DNA from: an uncultured Odoribacter sp.
GTDB lineage: Bacteria > Bacteroidota > Bacteroidia > Bacteroidales > Marinifilaceae
Assembly: GCA_910578985.1 (NCBI GenBank)
Contig: CAJTSF010000012.1
Coordinates: 1-61,348 of the forward strand
Length of the DNA stretch: 61,348 bases
Reading direction: 5' to 3'
Each line of letters begins with the position of its first letter. Position 1 is the first letter of the stretch. Positions 41,728 through 52,806 of the stretch are shown here, in pieces. Made by a program: the position numbers and the translations under genes. The notes beneath the pieces are model-generated. The model did not search any database and was not told the origin of the DNA. It saw only the letters and a list, made by a program, of their open reading frames with translations.

Positions 41728-42461
41728 GAATCAAGTTTGTTTTTTGGTTTCTGTTGTGGGGGGGCTGCTGGGAAGTGTGGGGACAGGCGGACAGCGTGGC
41801 AATCCTGTTGCAACGGGTAAAAAATGCACCGGAGGATTCCGTGCGTCTGGCTTGGGCGGAGCGCATCCCCTGCTGTTTGGAAAAAACGGCTTTCGGGGAA
41901 CTGTCTGCCCGTGAAGCGATACCTTATTTAAATTACAAAAAATGCGTGAATGCCGATATGGAACTGGTATCCTGGGTGGTGCCGATCACTGTCGGGCAAG
42001 TTTATTATAATTGGTTCCGTTCCCTCGGTACGGGACGGACCTACCGTTTGAAGCATGTGATGGTCTTGCGCGACAGGCAACCCGGCTGGCTCTACTATGA
42101 TTTGGTTGCTTTTCAACATGAAAGGCAGGAATATTTTGTGTTGTTGGGATGGAACAGGACACGAAACACCAATCAGAAAATTGCCCGGATTGCCCGTTTC
42201 GAACCCGATGGACGGATTACCTTCGACCATCGTCTGATGGCGAGGGGAAACAGCCGTAGCGGTTCGTTGAGTTTCGAATATGCCTTGGACGGCAGCATGA
42301 TGTTGAAGCAGGACAAGAAGGGGAAACGTATTATTTTCGACCGCCTGGCTCCTTCCGAAACGAAATACGACGGATACTTTATGTTTTATGGACCAGACGG
42401 CTCTTATGATGCGTTGGTGTGTGAGGGGGGGATATGGAAATACAAGGAAAATGTGAAATAG
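41724..42461 (+). CDS. Secreted protein of unknown function, 245 aa
   Basis: 245 aa. An N-terminal signal peptide (MRIKFVFWFLLWGGCWEVWG before QADS). The mature part is beta-rich with conserved-looking motifs such as RLKHVMVLRDRQPGWLYYDLV, EYFVLLGWNRTRNTNQK and FMFYGPDGSYDALV. Not recognised as a named family; this type of protein is common as a hypothetical in Bacteroidales. It overlaps trmH by 4 bp and ends 3 bp before the DPP III gene, so the three are one unit. Confidence 0.6.
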   Translation: MRIKFVFWFLLWGGCWEVWGQADSVAILLQRVKNAPEDSVRLAWAERIPCCLEKTAFGELSAREAIPYLNYKKCVNADMELVSWVVPITVGQVYYNWFRSLGTGRTYRLKHVMVLRDRQPGWLYYDLVAFQHERQEYFVLLGWNRTRNTNQKIARIARFEPDGRITFDHRLMARGNSRSGSLSFEYALDGSMMLKQDKKGKRIIFDRLAPSETKYDGYFMFYGPDGSYDALVCEGGIWKYKENVK

Positions 42462-42464
42462 GCG

Positions 42465-44384
42465 ATGAAAAAGCAGAAAGATTTTTGTTGGCAGACCGAG
42501 CAGTTTGACGACATCAAAATATTGCGTTACCAAGTACCCGCATTTGAGCGATTGACGCCTCGGGAACGGATATTGGTTTACTACCTGAGCCGTGCCGCAT
42601 GTGCGGGGCGGGATATTCTTTGGCAGCAGAACAACCGGTATAACTTGAAACTGCGCCGGGTGTTGGAACGTGTGCTTGCCGCTTTTTCGGGCGAGCGTGA
42701 CGATGCGGCATTCCGGGAGTTTGTCGTTTATGCCAAGAAGGTATTTTTTGCCAACGGGATTCATCACCACTATTCCATGGATAAATTCGCTCCCCGTTTT
42801 ACCCTTGACTATTGGCGCAAGCTCACTCGGGATGCCGGATGCGGACAGGAGGGGCGGGAACTGGAACGAATCGTGTTCGACGCATCGTATATGGCGAAAA
42901 GGGTTTTGCAGGAAGAAGGGAAAGATTTGATTGCAGGCTCTGCCAACGACTACTACCGCGGAGTCACGCAGGCGGAGGCGGAGGATTATTACCGGGAGAG
43001 GGATGCGGAGGATGACATGCCTGTTTCGAGGGGATTGAACACCACGTTAATAAAGGATGAGGAAGGGCAACTGCAAGAACTGGTATGGAAAGTGGGCGGA
43101 CAGTACGGGAAGGAACTGGAGCGGGTGGTATATTGGTTGCAGCAAGCCCTCCCTTACGCTTGCAATGCCCAACAGCGGAAGGTGATACGCCTGCTGGTGG
43201 AATATTACCGCACAGGCAGCCTCTATGTGTTCGACCTCTATTCCATCGAATGGCTCAAAGATACGGAATCCCCCATCGATTTCATCAACGGTTTCATAGA
43301 GGTGTACGGGGATGCTTTGGCTTACAAGGCAAGCTGGGAATCCGTGGTACAGATTGTAGACCGCGAAGCGTGTGAGCGCACCCGCGCATTGGCGGACCAT
43401 GCGTTGTGGTTCGAGCAGCATGCCCCGACGGACGGCCGTTTCAAGAAGACGGAGGTGAAAGGCGTCACGGCGCGTGTCATGCAGGTGGCGATGTTGGGAG
43501 GCGACTGCCATCCTGCGACGCCCATCGGCATCAATTTGCCGAATGCCGAGTGGATTCGCGAACGTTACGGAAGCAAGTCGGTGACATTTGACAATATCAC
43601 CTATGCCTACGACAGGGCGGCGGAGACCTCCGGCGTGCTTGAGGAATTTGCCGCCACCGAAGAGGAGATACGGCTGGCACACTCATACGGCTCTTTGGCC
43701 GGCAGCCTGCATACCGACCTGCATGAATGTCTCGGGCACGGCTCGGGCAGGATGTTGCCGGGGGTGACGACGGAAGCCTTGCGCAATTACTACTCCACGA
43801 TCGAGGAGGCGCGTGCCGACCTCTTTGCGCTCTATTATATCCTGGATGAAAAATTGGTGGAATTGGGTATCATGCCCTCTTTGGAGGTCGGCAAGGCGGA
43901 ATACAACAGTTACATCCGCAACGGCTTGATGGTTCAGCTGACCCGCATTGTGCCCGGTCATGATTTGGAAGAGTCCCACATGCGCAACCGCCAGATGATT
44001 GCTGCCTGGGTGTATGAAAAAGGGCGTGCCGAAGGGGTTATCGAACGGGTGGAGCGGAACGGGAAAACGTACTTCGAGATTCGTCGCTACGACCTCCTGC
44101 GTGCCCTTTTCGGAGAACTGTTGGGCGAGGTGCAGCGTATTAAATCGGAAGGCGACTATGCCGCTGCCGCCCGGCTGGTGGAAACTTACGGGGTACGGGT
44201 GGACCGCCGTTTGCACGAAGAGGTGCTGGAGCGTTACCGCCGCCTTGGGGTAGCGCCTTATGCCGGATTTGTCAATCCGCGTTATGTGCCTGTCCGGAAA
44301 GAAGGTGAAATCGTGGATGTGGCTATAGAATATCCCGATGATTTCCTGTCCCAGATGATGGATTACGGGATGGATATTTTGTGA
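42465..44384 (+). CDS. Dipeptidyl peptidase III (M49)
   Basis: 639 aa with no signal peptide, so probably cytoplasmic. It cuts dipeptides from the N-terminus of oligopeptides with zinc. The M49 signature reads HECLGH (H420, E421, H425), with Cys as in the Bacteroides enzyme rather than Leu, and the third ligand is E448 in EEARAD, 28 residues after H420 as in Bacteroides thetaiotaomicron DPP III. The segment GDCHPATPIGINLPN upstream of the zinc site is also typical. Convergent with the DEAD-box gene 21 bp on. Confidence 0.9.
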   Translation: MKKQKDFCWQTEQFDDIKILRYQVPAFERLTPRERILVYYLSRAACAGRDILWQQNNRYNLKLRRVLERVLAAFSGERDDAAFREFVVYAKKVFFANGIHHHYSMDKFAPRFTLDYWRKLTRDAGCGQEGRELERIVFDASYMAKRVLQEEGKDLIAGSANDYYRGVTQAEAEDYYRERDAEDDMPVSRGLNTTLIKDEEGQLQELVWKVGGQYGKELERVVYWLQQALPYACNAQQRKVIRLLVEYYRTGSLYVFDLYSIEWLKDTESPIDFINGFIEVYGDALAYKASWESVVQIVDREACERTRALADHALWFEQHAPTDGRFKKTEVKGVTARVMQVAMLGGDCHPATPIGINLPNAEWIRERYGSKSVTFDNITYAYDRAAETSGVLEEFAATEEEIRLAHSYGSLAGSLHTDLHECLGHGSGRMLPGVTTEALRNYYSTIEEARADLFALYYILDEKLVELGIMPSLEVGKAEYNSYIRNGLMVQLTRIVPGHDLEESHMRNRQMIAAWVYEKGRAEGVIERVERNGKTYFEIRRYDLLRALFGELLGEVQRIKSEGDYAAAARLVETYGVRVDRRLHEEVLERYRRLGVAPYAGFVNPRYVPVRKEGEIVDVAIEYPDDFLSQMMDYGMDIL

Positions 44385-44405
44385 TTTTTCGAAGCCCCGA
44401 TAACC

Positions 44406-45650
44406 TTATTCCTTTCTTCTTCCTTTCCCGTGGCGGAATTTGCCTCCGCCTTTACGGTGGCCTCCGCCGCGGTGCCGTGGACGTGCTGCGGCATCTTTGG
44501 GGGCATAGGCGGGAGCCTCGCCGAGTTCGGGCGGAACGGGTATTTTATAGATGTCTTTCTCGATAAACTCCTCGATGCGGTGGAACTTGCCCTGCTCCGC
44601 TTCCGAGACGAACGTGATGGCGACGCCGTCGGCATTGGCGCGGGCGGTACGCCCGATGCGGTGGATATAGTCTTCGGGGTCATGGGGCACGTCGTAATTG
44701 ATGACCAGCACGATATCGTCGATGTCGATGCCGCGGGCCACGATATCCGTCGCCACCAGGATATTGATTTTCCCGTTTTTGAAATCCAGCATCACCGCTT
44801 CGCGCTGTTCCTGCTCCAAGTCGGAGTGCATGGCGGCTACGTTCAGCCGCAGGCGTTTCAGCGTATAAGCCAAATCCTTCACCTTCTGCTTCGAGGAGGA
44901 GAAGATAATGGCTTTCTTGTCCGGGCTCTTGGCGAACAGTTCCTGCACGATGGGCATCTTCTGCGTTTCGTAGCACACATAGGCGGACTGCACGATGGCT
45001 TCGTTCGGCTTGGAGATGGCGATATTGATTTCCGCCGGATTATGGAGAATCTGTTTGGCAAGCTGCCGGATTTTCGGCGGCAGGGTGGCGGAAAACATGA
45101 TGGTCTGACGCTGGGCGGGCAGGTGCTTCACGATTTGCATGATGTCGTCGAAGAAACCCATGTCCAGCATCCGGTCCGCTTCATCCAGGATGAAATACCC
45201 CACATGCGACAGGTCGATGCCGCTGTTGGCGATGTGCGACAAGAGGCGCCCCGGGGTGGCGATGACCACGTCCGAACCCATGAGCAGCCCTTTCTTCTGC
45301 TGGTCCCATCCCGCGCCGTCGCCCCCTCCGTACACCACGGTCGTGGAGATGGGCAGGTAATAGGAAAAGCCCTCGAACTGCATGTCGATTTGCTGTGCCA
45401 GCTCGCGGGTGGGCACCATGATGACCGAGCGGATTTGATTGTCGGGATTCCCCTCCAGCAGCAGGCGGTTGAGCAAAGGAAGGGTATAAGCCGCCGTTTT
45501 TCCCGTGCCGGTCTGGGCGCATCCGATGATGTCCCTCCCCTCCAGAATGACCGGAATGGTATGTTCCTGCACCGGTGTCATCTCTTTAAAATTCATGGCG
45601 TCTATGCCGTCCAATATCTCATCCTCTAAATCTAATTCGTCGAATCTCAT
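44406..45650 (-). CDS. DEAD-box RNA helicase
   Basis: 414 aa from the ATG at 45650 (an upstream in-frame start at 45680 would fall before the conserved MRFDELDLEDEIL opening). ATP-dependent RNA unwinding. Q motif MTPVQEHTIP, AQTGTGKT (45-52), PTRELAQQ, ATPGRL, DEAD (156-159), SAT, ARGIDI and HRIGRTAR are all present. The C-terminus is a short basic Gly/Arg/Lys-rich tail (GGGHRKGGGKFRHGKGRRKE), as in RhlE-like or cold-shock helicases. Own promoter, monocistronic. Confidence 0.92.
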   Translation of the reverse strand: MRFDELDLEDEILDGIDAMNFKEMTPVQEHTIPVILEGRDIIGCAQTGTGKTAAYTLPLLNRLLLEGNPDNQIRSVIMVPTRELAQQIDMQFEGFSYYLPISTTVVYGGGDGAGWDQQKKGLLMGSDVVIATPGRLLSHIANSGIDLSHVGYFILDEADRMLDMGFFDDIMQIVKHLPAQRQTIMFSATLPPKIRQLAKQILHNPAEINIAISKPNEAIVQSAYVCYETQKMPIVQELFAKSPDKKAIIFSSSKQKVKDLAYTLKRLRLNVAAMHSDLEQEQREAVMLDFKNGKINILVATDIVARGIDIDDIVLVINYDVPHDPEDYIHRIGRTARANADGVAITFVSEAEQGKFHRIEEFIEKDIYKIPVPPELGEAPAYAPKDAAARPRHRGGGHRKGGGKFRHGKGRRKE

Positions 45651-45677
45651 GCTCTGCCGTTTATCACATTTTGCGGT

Positions 45678-45685
45678 CAAAGGTA
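45678..45685 (-). promoter_or_regulatory. DEAD-box gene promoter -7 element
   Basis: On the minus strand this reads TACCTTTG, an exact TAnnTTTG, 28 bp before the start. No -33 match at the right distance. Confidence 0.4.
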
Positions 45686-45786
45686 TAAAATTCCGCCGTT
45701 ACTTCCGTTTTTTCCGGCTTGAAAATAAAACATCGGAGGTATTTCGGACGTATATCCTCTAAGTTTCAAGCAAAAATAGAAAATCT

Positions 45787-47292
45787 ATGGCAGAAAGATA
45801 CGGATATGTGACGCAAGTCATCGGTCCCGTGGTGGACGTATTTTTTGAACGGGGCGGCGAAACTTTGCCGCCGATTTATGCCGCGTTGAAGATTGAGCGC
45901 GAGAATGGGGAAAAATTGATTGTGGAGGTGGAGCAGCACATCGGGGAAGACACGGTGCGCTGTGTGGCGATGGACACCACCGACGGCTTGCATCGGGGCA
46001 TGAAGGCGTGGGATTTGGAACGCCCTCTGACCATGCCTTCCGGCACGCAGGTGAAAGGAAGGCTTCTGAATGTCACCGGGGATGCCATCGACAAGTTGGG
46101 CAAGCTGGATTACACCGACACGCTGCCCATCCACCGTGAGCCGCCCAAGTTCGAGGATTTGACTGCTTCCCGGGAACTGCTTTTCACCGGCATCAAGGTC
46201 ATCGATTTGCTTGCTCCCTATTCGAAAGGTGGAAAAATCGGGCTTTTCGGCGGGGCAGGTGTCGGCAAGACGGTGCTGATTATGGAATTGATGAATAATA
46301 TCGCCAAGGAACACCACGGTTATTCCGTCTTTACCGGTGTCGGCGAACGTACCCGTGAGGGGAACGACCTCTTGCGGGAGATGATCGGCGCGGGGGTGGT
46401 GAAATACGGCGATGCCTTCCGGGAAGCGATGGAAACCGGCAAGTGGGACGTGAACAACGTCGATCGGGCACAGTTGGAACAGTCGCAGGCGACGCTGATA
46501 TTCGGGCAGATGAACGAACCTCCCGGTGCCCGCCTGCGGGTGGCATTGGCGGGTTTGACTGTGGCGGAAGCGTTCCGGGACATGGATAATGCGGGAAAGG
46601 AAGTATTGCTCTTCATCGACAATATCTACCGTTTTATCCAGGCGGGTTCGGAAGTGTCCGCCCTGCTGGGGCGCATGCCCTCGGCAGTGGGCTACCAGCC
46701 GACGCTGGCGTCCGAGATGGGAAAATTGCAGGAGCGCATCACCTCCACCAAATACGGTTCCATCACCTCCGTGCAGGCAATCTACGTCCCGGCGGATGAC
46801 TTGACAGACCCGGCGCCCGCGACGACCTTCAACTTCCTTGATGCCACGACGGTGTTGAGCCGCAAGATTACGGAACTGGGTATCTATCCGGCGGTGGACC
46901 CGCTGGAGTCCTCGTCCCGGATTCTCGACCCGCATATCGTGGGAGAAGAGCATTACCGGACGGCACAACAGGTCATCGAGCTGTTGCAGCACTACCGGGA
47001 GTTGCAGGACATGATTGCCATTCTCGGAGTGGACGAACTGTCGGACAGCGACAAACTCGTGGTCCACCGCGCACGCCGCGCGCAGCGTTTCCTCTCGCAA
47101 CCTTTCCGGGTGGCGGAGCAGTTCACCGGACTGCCGGGCGTCATGGTGCCTGTGGAGGAGACCATACGCGGCTTCAAGATGATTTTGAACGGCGAGATGG
47201 ACGATTACCCCGAGCAGGCGTTTATGAATGCCGGCACGATAGACGACGTCATGGAAAAGGGAAAGGCGATGATGGAAGAATCGGAAAGTTAA
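45787..47292 (+). CDS. atpD: F-type ATP synthase subunit beta
   Basis: 501 aa. Catalytic subunit of F1. Walker A GGAGVGKT at 155-162, catalytic Glu187 in GVGERTREG, and ALAGLTVAEAFRDM, LLFIDNIYRFIQAGSEVSALLGRMPSAVGYQPTL (quoted in part: FIDNIYRF, where most beta subunits have FIDNIFRF). First gene of an eight-gene operon atpDC-BEFHAG in the Bacteroidota order. Divergent from the DEAD-box gene; its promoter was not clear, the best candidate being TATTTCGG at 45740. Confidence 0.96.
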   Translation: MAERYGYVTQVIGPVVDVFFERGGETLPPIYAALKIERENGEKLIVEVEQHIGEDTVRCVAMDTTDGLHRGMKAWDLERPLTMPSGTQVKGRLLNVTGDAIDKLGKLDYTDTLPIHREPPKFEDLTASRELLFTGIKVIDLLAPYSKGGKIGLFGGAGVGKTVLIMELMNNIAKEHHGYSVFTGVGERTREGNDLLREMIGAGVVKYGDAFREAMETGKWDVNNVDRAQLEQSQATLIFGQMNEPPGARLRVALAGLTVAEAFRDMDNAGKEVLLFIDNIYRFIQAGSEVSALLGRMPSAVGYQPTLASEMGKLQERITSTKYGSITSVQAIYVPADDLTDPAPATTFNFLDATTVLSRKITELGIYPAVDPLESSSRILDPHIVGEEHYRTAQQVIELLQHYRELQDMIAILGVDELSDSDKLVVHRARRAQRFLSQPFRVAEQFTGLPGVMVPVEETIRGFKMILNGEMDDYPEQAFMNAGTIDDVMEKGKAMMEESES

Positions 47293-47313
47293 ACGGATAT
47301 AAAACGAAATAAG

Positions 47314-47547
47314 ATGAAATTGGAAATCATATCACCGAAAAAAGTGTGGTTCGACGGGGAGGTACAACGGGTGACCCTGCCCGGTTCCTTGGGAACATTC
47401 ACGGTATTGGAACGCCATGCCCCCCTGATATCCACCCTGACCCACGGGGATATCGTTTACCTGACGGGCGACGGGCGTCAGCACATGACGGTCGATTCCG
47501 GATTGGTGGAGGTGTGGGACAACCGGGTGGTGGTTTGTATCGATTGA
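47314..47547 (+). CDS. atpC: F-type ATP synthase subunit epsilon, short form
   Basis: 77 aa. Only the N-terminal beta-sandwich is present (LEIISPKKVWFDGEVQRVTL, then GSLGTFTVLERHAPLISTL); the C-terminal helical hairpin that inhibits ATP hydrolysis in E. coli (139 aa) is absent. Short epsilon subunits of about 80 aa are usual in Bacteroidota. It lies 21 bp after atpD. Confidence 0.9.
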   Translation: MKLEIISPKKVWFDGEVQRVTLPGSLGTFTVLERHAPLISTLTHGDIVYLTGDGRQHMTVDSGLVEVWDNRVVVCID

Positions 47548-47566
47548 ACGGAAAAAATAACTCGGG

Positions 47567-48607
47567 ATGAAAAACAGAGGCTTTTATCGGGTGACAATGC
47601 TCTGGATGGCGTTTTTGGCTGTCTCCTGCTCCGGCAAGGCGGAGCGGGAGGGAGGGGAGGAATCCGCACGCTTCGAACCGAAAAAAGTCATTTTCGAGCA
47701 CCTCGGTGATGAGTACGGGTGGAACGTGGGACATGCCCATATTCCGCTTCCCGTAATAGTCCGGGGAGAGAGGGGCGGCTGGCATCTCTTCAGTTCCGCC
47801 CGCCTGCTGAACGACGGTGCCTGGGAGGGATTCCGCCTGTCGCACGAAGGAAAATATGCCGGCAAGGTGGTGGAGGTGACGGCGGACGGGACGGAATACC
47901 GCCCGTGGGATTTTTCCGTGACCAAGAACGCTTTCGCCCTGATGATATGCGCCGTCGTGCTGTGCGCTTTGCTGTTTCCGTTGGTCCGCTGGTACAGGCG
48001 GAAACCCCTCACGGCCCCCCGTCGTTTGCGGGGCATGCTGGAGGCGGTGGTGGAGATGCTCTACCGGGTCGTTCTGGTGCCCATGCTCGGGAAAGATGCC
48101 CGGCGCTACGCACCTTACCTCCTGACGCTCTTTTTCTTTATTTTGGTGGCGAACCTCATGGGATTGATGGTGGTTTTCCCCGGCGGAGCCAACCTGACGG
48201 GCAACCTCTCCGTCACGCTGGTGCTGGCGCTCTGCACCTTCGTGGTGGTCAATTTTTCGGGCAACCGCCGTTATTGGAAAGAGGTCTTCTGGCCCGACGT
48301 GCCGACCTGGCTGAAAGTGCCTGTGCCCATGATGCCGGTCATCGAGGTGTTCGGCATCCTCACCAAACCGGTGGCGCTCATGATTCGTCTGTTTGCCAAC
48401 ATGCTGGGCGGTCATTTGATAACTTTGGTGCTCGTTTCCCTCATCTTCATCATGTCCGCCTGGGGTGCGGCGGTGGCAGGCGGTACGGCGGCGGTAGCGG
48501 TGCTCTTTGCGGTCTTTATGGGATTGATAGACCTGCTCATTTGCTTCATCCAGGCATACGTGTTTTTCATGTTATCCACGATATTTATTTCACAATTAAA
48601 ACAATAG
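47567..48607 (+). CDS. atpB: F-type ATP synthase subunit a with lipobox-like N-terminus
   Basis: 346 aa. Proton-channel subunit of Fo. The essential Arg274 lies in KPVALMIRLFANMLGGH. Several membrane spans follow residue 125. The first 125 residues form an extra periplasmic domain preceded by a hydrophobic segment ending LAVSCSGK with Cys21, which looks like a lipoprotein signal. N-terminal extensions with a signal peptide are known for Bacteroidota subunit a; lipid modification here is an inference. It lies 19 bp after atpC and 4 bp before atpE. Confidence 0.93.
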   Translation: MKNRGFYRVTMLWMAFLAVSCSGKAEREGGEESARFEPKKVIFEHLGDEYGWNVGHAHIPLPVIVRGERGGWHLFSSARLLNDGAWEGFRLSHEGKYAGKVVEVTADGTEYRPWDFSVTKNAFALMICAVVLCALLFPLVRWYRRKPLTAPRRLRGMLEAVVEMLYRVVLVPMLGKDARRYAPYLLTLFFFILVANLMGLMVVFPGGANLTGNLSVTLVLALCTFVVVNFSGNRRYWKEVFWPDVPTWLKVPVPMMPVIEVFGILTKPVALMIRLFANMLGGHLITLVLVSLIFIMSAWGAAVAGGTAAVAVLFAVFMGLIDLLICFIQAYVFFMLSTIFISQLKQ

Positions 48608-48611
48608 AACT

Positions 48612-48866
48612 ATGGTAAGTATGATTTTATTACAAGCGGCAGCCGGTCTCTCCTTAGCCAAGGTAGGGGCGGCGATCGGTGCCGGGTTGGCGGTCATCGG
48701 GGCTGCCCTGGGCATCGGCAAAATCGGTGCGAATGCGATGGACGCCATAGCGCGTCAGCCTGAACAGACGGGAAACATCCGCACCAACATGATTGTGATT
48801 GCCGCCCTGATTGAGGGCGTGGCATTGTTTGCGATTATTGTGTGTATTCTGGCTTTATTCGTCTGA
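48612..48866 (+). CDS. atpE: F-type ATP synthase subunit c
   Basis: 84 aa, a two-helix hairpin. Helix 1 is Gly/Ala-rich (GAAIGAGLAVIGAALGIG), the polar loop is ARQPEQTG and helix 2 carries the ion-binding Glu68 (AALIEGVALF). The Gln in helix 1 and the Ser-Thr after Glu that mark sodium-binding rings are missing, so proton coupling is inferred. It lies 4 bp after atpB and 3 bp before atpF. Confidence 0.95.
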   Translation: MVSMILLQAAAGLSLAKVGAAIGAGLAVIGAALGIGKIGANAMDAIARQPEQTGNIRTNMIVIAALIEGVALFAIIVCILALFV

Positions 48867-48869
48867 GTC

Positions 48870-49379
48870 ATGGAACTGTTTCAAGCGGATTTCGGGTTGA
48901 TGTTCTGGATGCTGGTGGTCTTTTTGTTGCTGCTCGGCATCCTGGCGAAATATGCCTGGCCCGTGATTCTCCGCGGCATCGAGCAGCGTGCGGAACTGAT
49001 AGACCGCGGAGTGGAATATGCCGAAGAGGCGCGGGGCAAGCTGGAATCGGCGCGGGAGGAGGTACGGGAAATGCTGGACGATGCGCACCGCAGGCAACTG
49101 GAGCTTTTGCGGGACGCCGAGCGCATGAAACAGGACATGATGGAGGAAGCCCGCCGGGATGCGGCGGAAGAGGCGAAACGGCAGATGGAGGCGGTACGCC
49201 GGGCAATCGAGCGGGAAAAGCAGGAGGCCCGGAGGGAGATGAGGCATGAGGTGGAGCGCCTGGCGCTGGACATTGCCGGCAAAGTATTGCGCACCGACCT
49301 CTCCGGCGATGCCGGGCAGGCGGAGTTGGTTCACCGGATGATGGATGAACTGGAAGACAAGGAAGGAGGTCTCCGATGA
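48870..49379 (+). CDS. atpF: F-type ATP synthase subunit b
   Basis: 169 aa. Peripheral-stalk subunit: one N-terminal span (about 8-26, GLMFWMLVVFLLLLGIL), then a long charged coiled coil rich in Glu, Arg and Ala to about residue 145. The stop overlaps the atpH start as ATGA (49376-49379). Confidence 0.92.
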   Translation: MELFQADFGLMFWMLVVFLLLLGILAKYAWPVILRGIEQRAELIDRGVEYAEEARGKLESAREEVREMLDDAHRRQLELLRDAERMKQDMMEEARRDAAEEAKRQMEAVRRAIEREKQEARREMRHEVERLALDIAGKVLRTDLSGDAGQAELVHRMMDELEDKEGGLR

Positions 49380-49937
49380 ATGAAGGATTGATAGCCAGAC
49401 GCTATGCCTCGGCAATGCTGAAAGTGGCGGAGGAACGCCGGGCGGCGGGCGAAGTGTACGAACGCATGAAACGCTTCGAGGAGAACTACGTGAGCCATCC
49501 CGATTTGCACAAGGCGTTGGTGAACCCGCTCGTTCCAGCCCGGGACAAAGAAGCGCTGGTGGCATTGGCTGCCGGCGTGGAGGGCGGGGAGCTGTTCATG
49601 CGGGGTGTCCGCCTGCTGTTGCGGAACCATCGCGAGATGTACATCCGCTCCATCGGTTTGATGTACCAACAACTCTACCGCAAGGCGCACGGCATCGGGC
49701 GTGTCCGGATTATTTCCGTCGCACCCCTGGATGCCGGGACTTTGCAGCGGGTGAAGAAGCTGGTTCTCGGCAGCGGCTACCGCGAAGTGGAGCTGCTCGA
49801 GGAGACGGACCTCTCCCTCATCGGCGGTTTCGTCGTGCAGATAGACTCCCACCGCCTGGACTGTTCCGTCCGGGGGGAACTGCGGCGCTTGGCGGAAGAA
49901 CTGGATTTGAATGATAACCATAAAAAACAGATAGACC

Positions 49938-49960
<23 letters not shown>
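49376..49960 (+). CDS. atpH: F-type ATP synthase subunit delta
   Basis: 194 aa. Links the stalk to F1. The opening NEGLIARRYASAMLKVAEER is the conserved helical start and the end DCSVRGELRRLAEEL matches the family (GGFVVQIDS...). It overlaps atpF by 4 bp and atpA by 23 bp, so translation of the three is tightly coupled. Confidence 0.9.
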
Positions 49961-51535
<1,575 letters not shown>

Positions 51536-51539
<4 letters not shown>

Positions 51540-52462
51540 CCACCATACACGAACTGAAAGAAAGAATCCGTTCCGTACAGTCTTCCCAAAAGATTACCGG
51601 AGCCATGCGGATGATAGCCACCTCCCGTTTGCGAAAAGCGGAACAGGATCTGCTACAGGCACGCGCTTGCCGGCAGCAGCTCCTGGAGGTGCATCTCCGT
51701 TTGCGCCTTTCCGGGCTCCTGCCCGGTTCTCCCTGGCTGGAAGAGCGGCGGGCGGAACGGGTGGCGTTGGTCGTTTTTGCCGCCGAAGAGGGCATGTGCG
51801 GGGCGTTCAACATCAACGTAGGCAAAAAATGGAGGGAGGTCGTGGACGACTTCCACACTCGGGGAATCTCCGACGTGGAAGTGTTTCCCGTCGGCAAGAA
51901 AATCCTCGCCGAACTTTCCAGGACCAAGGGCGCGCACCCCTCGGAACTGCCCGTCCCTTGGGATGCCGCGGACTTATACGCCTCCTCCCGCCGTCTGGCG
52001 GACGCCCTCATGGAGGATTTCCGTGCCGGACGCTATGACCGCGTGGAGGTCCTCTACACCTCTTACAAGAGCATGGGCTCCCAGACCGTCCGCTTGCGCT
52101 GCCTGTTGCCCTTCATGCCCGACCCCGAGACATCGGGACTTCCCGGCTCCGGGAACGACCCCTCTTCGGAACCGCTTTCCCTCCCGCATCCGGAAGCGGC
52201 TCCGGGACGTCCGGCGGACTATATCCTCGAGCCGGGCGCGGAAGAGGTGGCGGCGACCCTGTATCCCATGATCATACGGGCAGCCCTGTTCGAAATGTGC
52301 CTCTCCGGAAAAGCCTCCGAGGAGGCGTCCCGCATCCTTGCCATGCAGGCGGCGAACGACAACGCCCGGGAACTCATCGACACTCTCCAATTGGAGTACA
52401 ACAAACTCCGCCAACAGAGCATCACCGAAGAATTGTCCGATATTTTTTCCCTGCCCCTGTAA
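51536..52462 (+). CDS. atpG: F-type ATP synthase subunit gamma
   Basis: 308 aa. Rotating central shaft. The N-terminal helix HELKERIRSVQSSQKITGAMRMIATSRL and the C-terminal NDNARELIDTLQLEYNKLRQQSITEEL are conserved coiled-coil partners (both quoted in part in the family). A Pro/Ser/Glu-rich insertion (about 208-235) sits in the middle domain, making it slightly longer than E. coli. Last gene of the operon. Confidence 0.93.
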
Positions 52463-52519
52463 CCTTTTCCCTGCCTGTGCGTAAAACACCATAAACAAAC
52501 CAATTAAAATTTAAGAGTT

Positions 52520-52795
52520 ATGAAAAGCGAGACTTCAAAATTGTTGTTAGGATTCGGGCTCGGAGCCCTCGTAGGAACAGCCATCGGCTATTTGCTGACG
52601 GAAGACAATCGGAAAAAAGTGAGCAAAGGTGTTCACACCGCCCTGGAAAAAGTAAAGGAACAGGCTGCCGAAGTGAAAGCCTATGCCACCGAAAAAGCCG
52701 GGCAGTTGAAAGAAAAGGTCGGTGAAAAATCCGAACAGTTGAAAGAAAAAATCGGCGAGAAACCCGAAGATTGGAAAAAAGAGATGAGAAACTAA
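52520..52795 (+). CDS. YtxH-domain protein
   Basis: 91 aa. A Gly-rich membrane segment (LLLGFGLGALVGTAIGYLL, about 8-26) followed by a Lys/Glu-rich amphipathic tail with repeats of the KEKVGEK type, as in YtxH/general-stress proteins. It is 57 bp after atpG, in the same direction. The next gene begins 11 bp later, and the pair is common in Bacteroidota, often with a third small protein as here. Confidence 0.8.
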   Translation: MKSETSKLLLGFGLGALVGTAIGYLLTEDNRKKVSKGVHTALEKVKEQAAEVKAYATEKAGQLKEKVGEKSEQLKEKIGEKPEDWKKEMRN

Positions 52796-52806
52796 AATTT
52801 TCGGAC

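Noticed and set aside
45740..45747. TATTTCGG as the atpD promoter
   Set aside because: Two mismatches to TAnnTTTG; a CTTG 19 bp upstream is suggestive but the match is too weak to list as a feature.
48842..49249. 135-codon plus-strand frame overlapping atpE/atpF
   Set aside because: Overlaps atpF entirely and has a shadow-type composition; atpF has the expected span and coiled coil.
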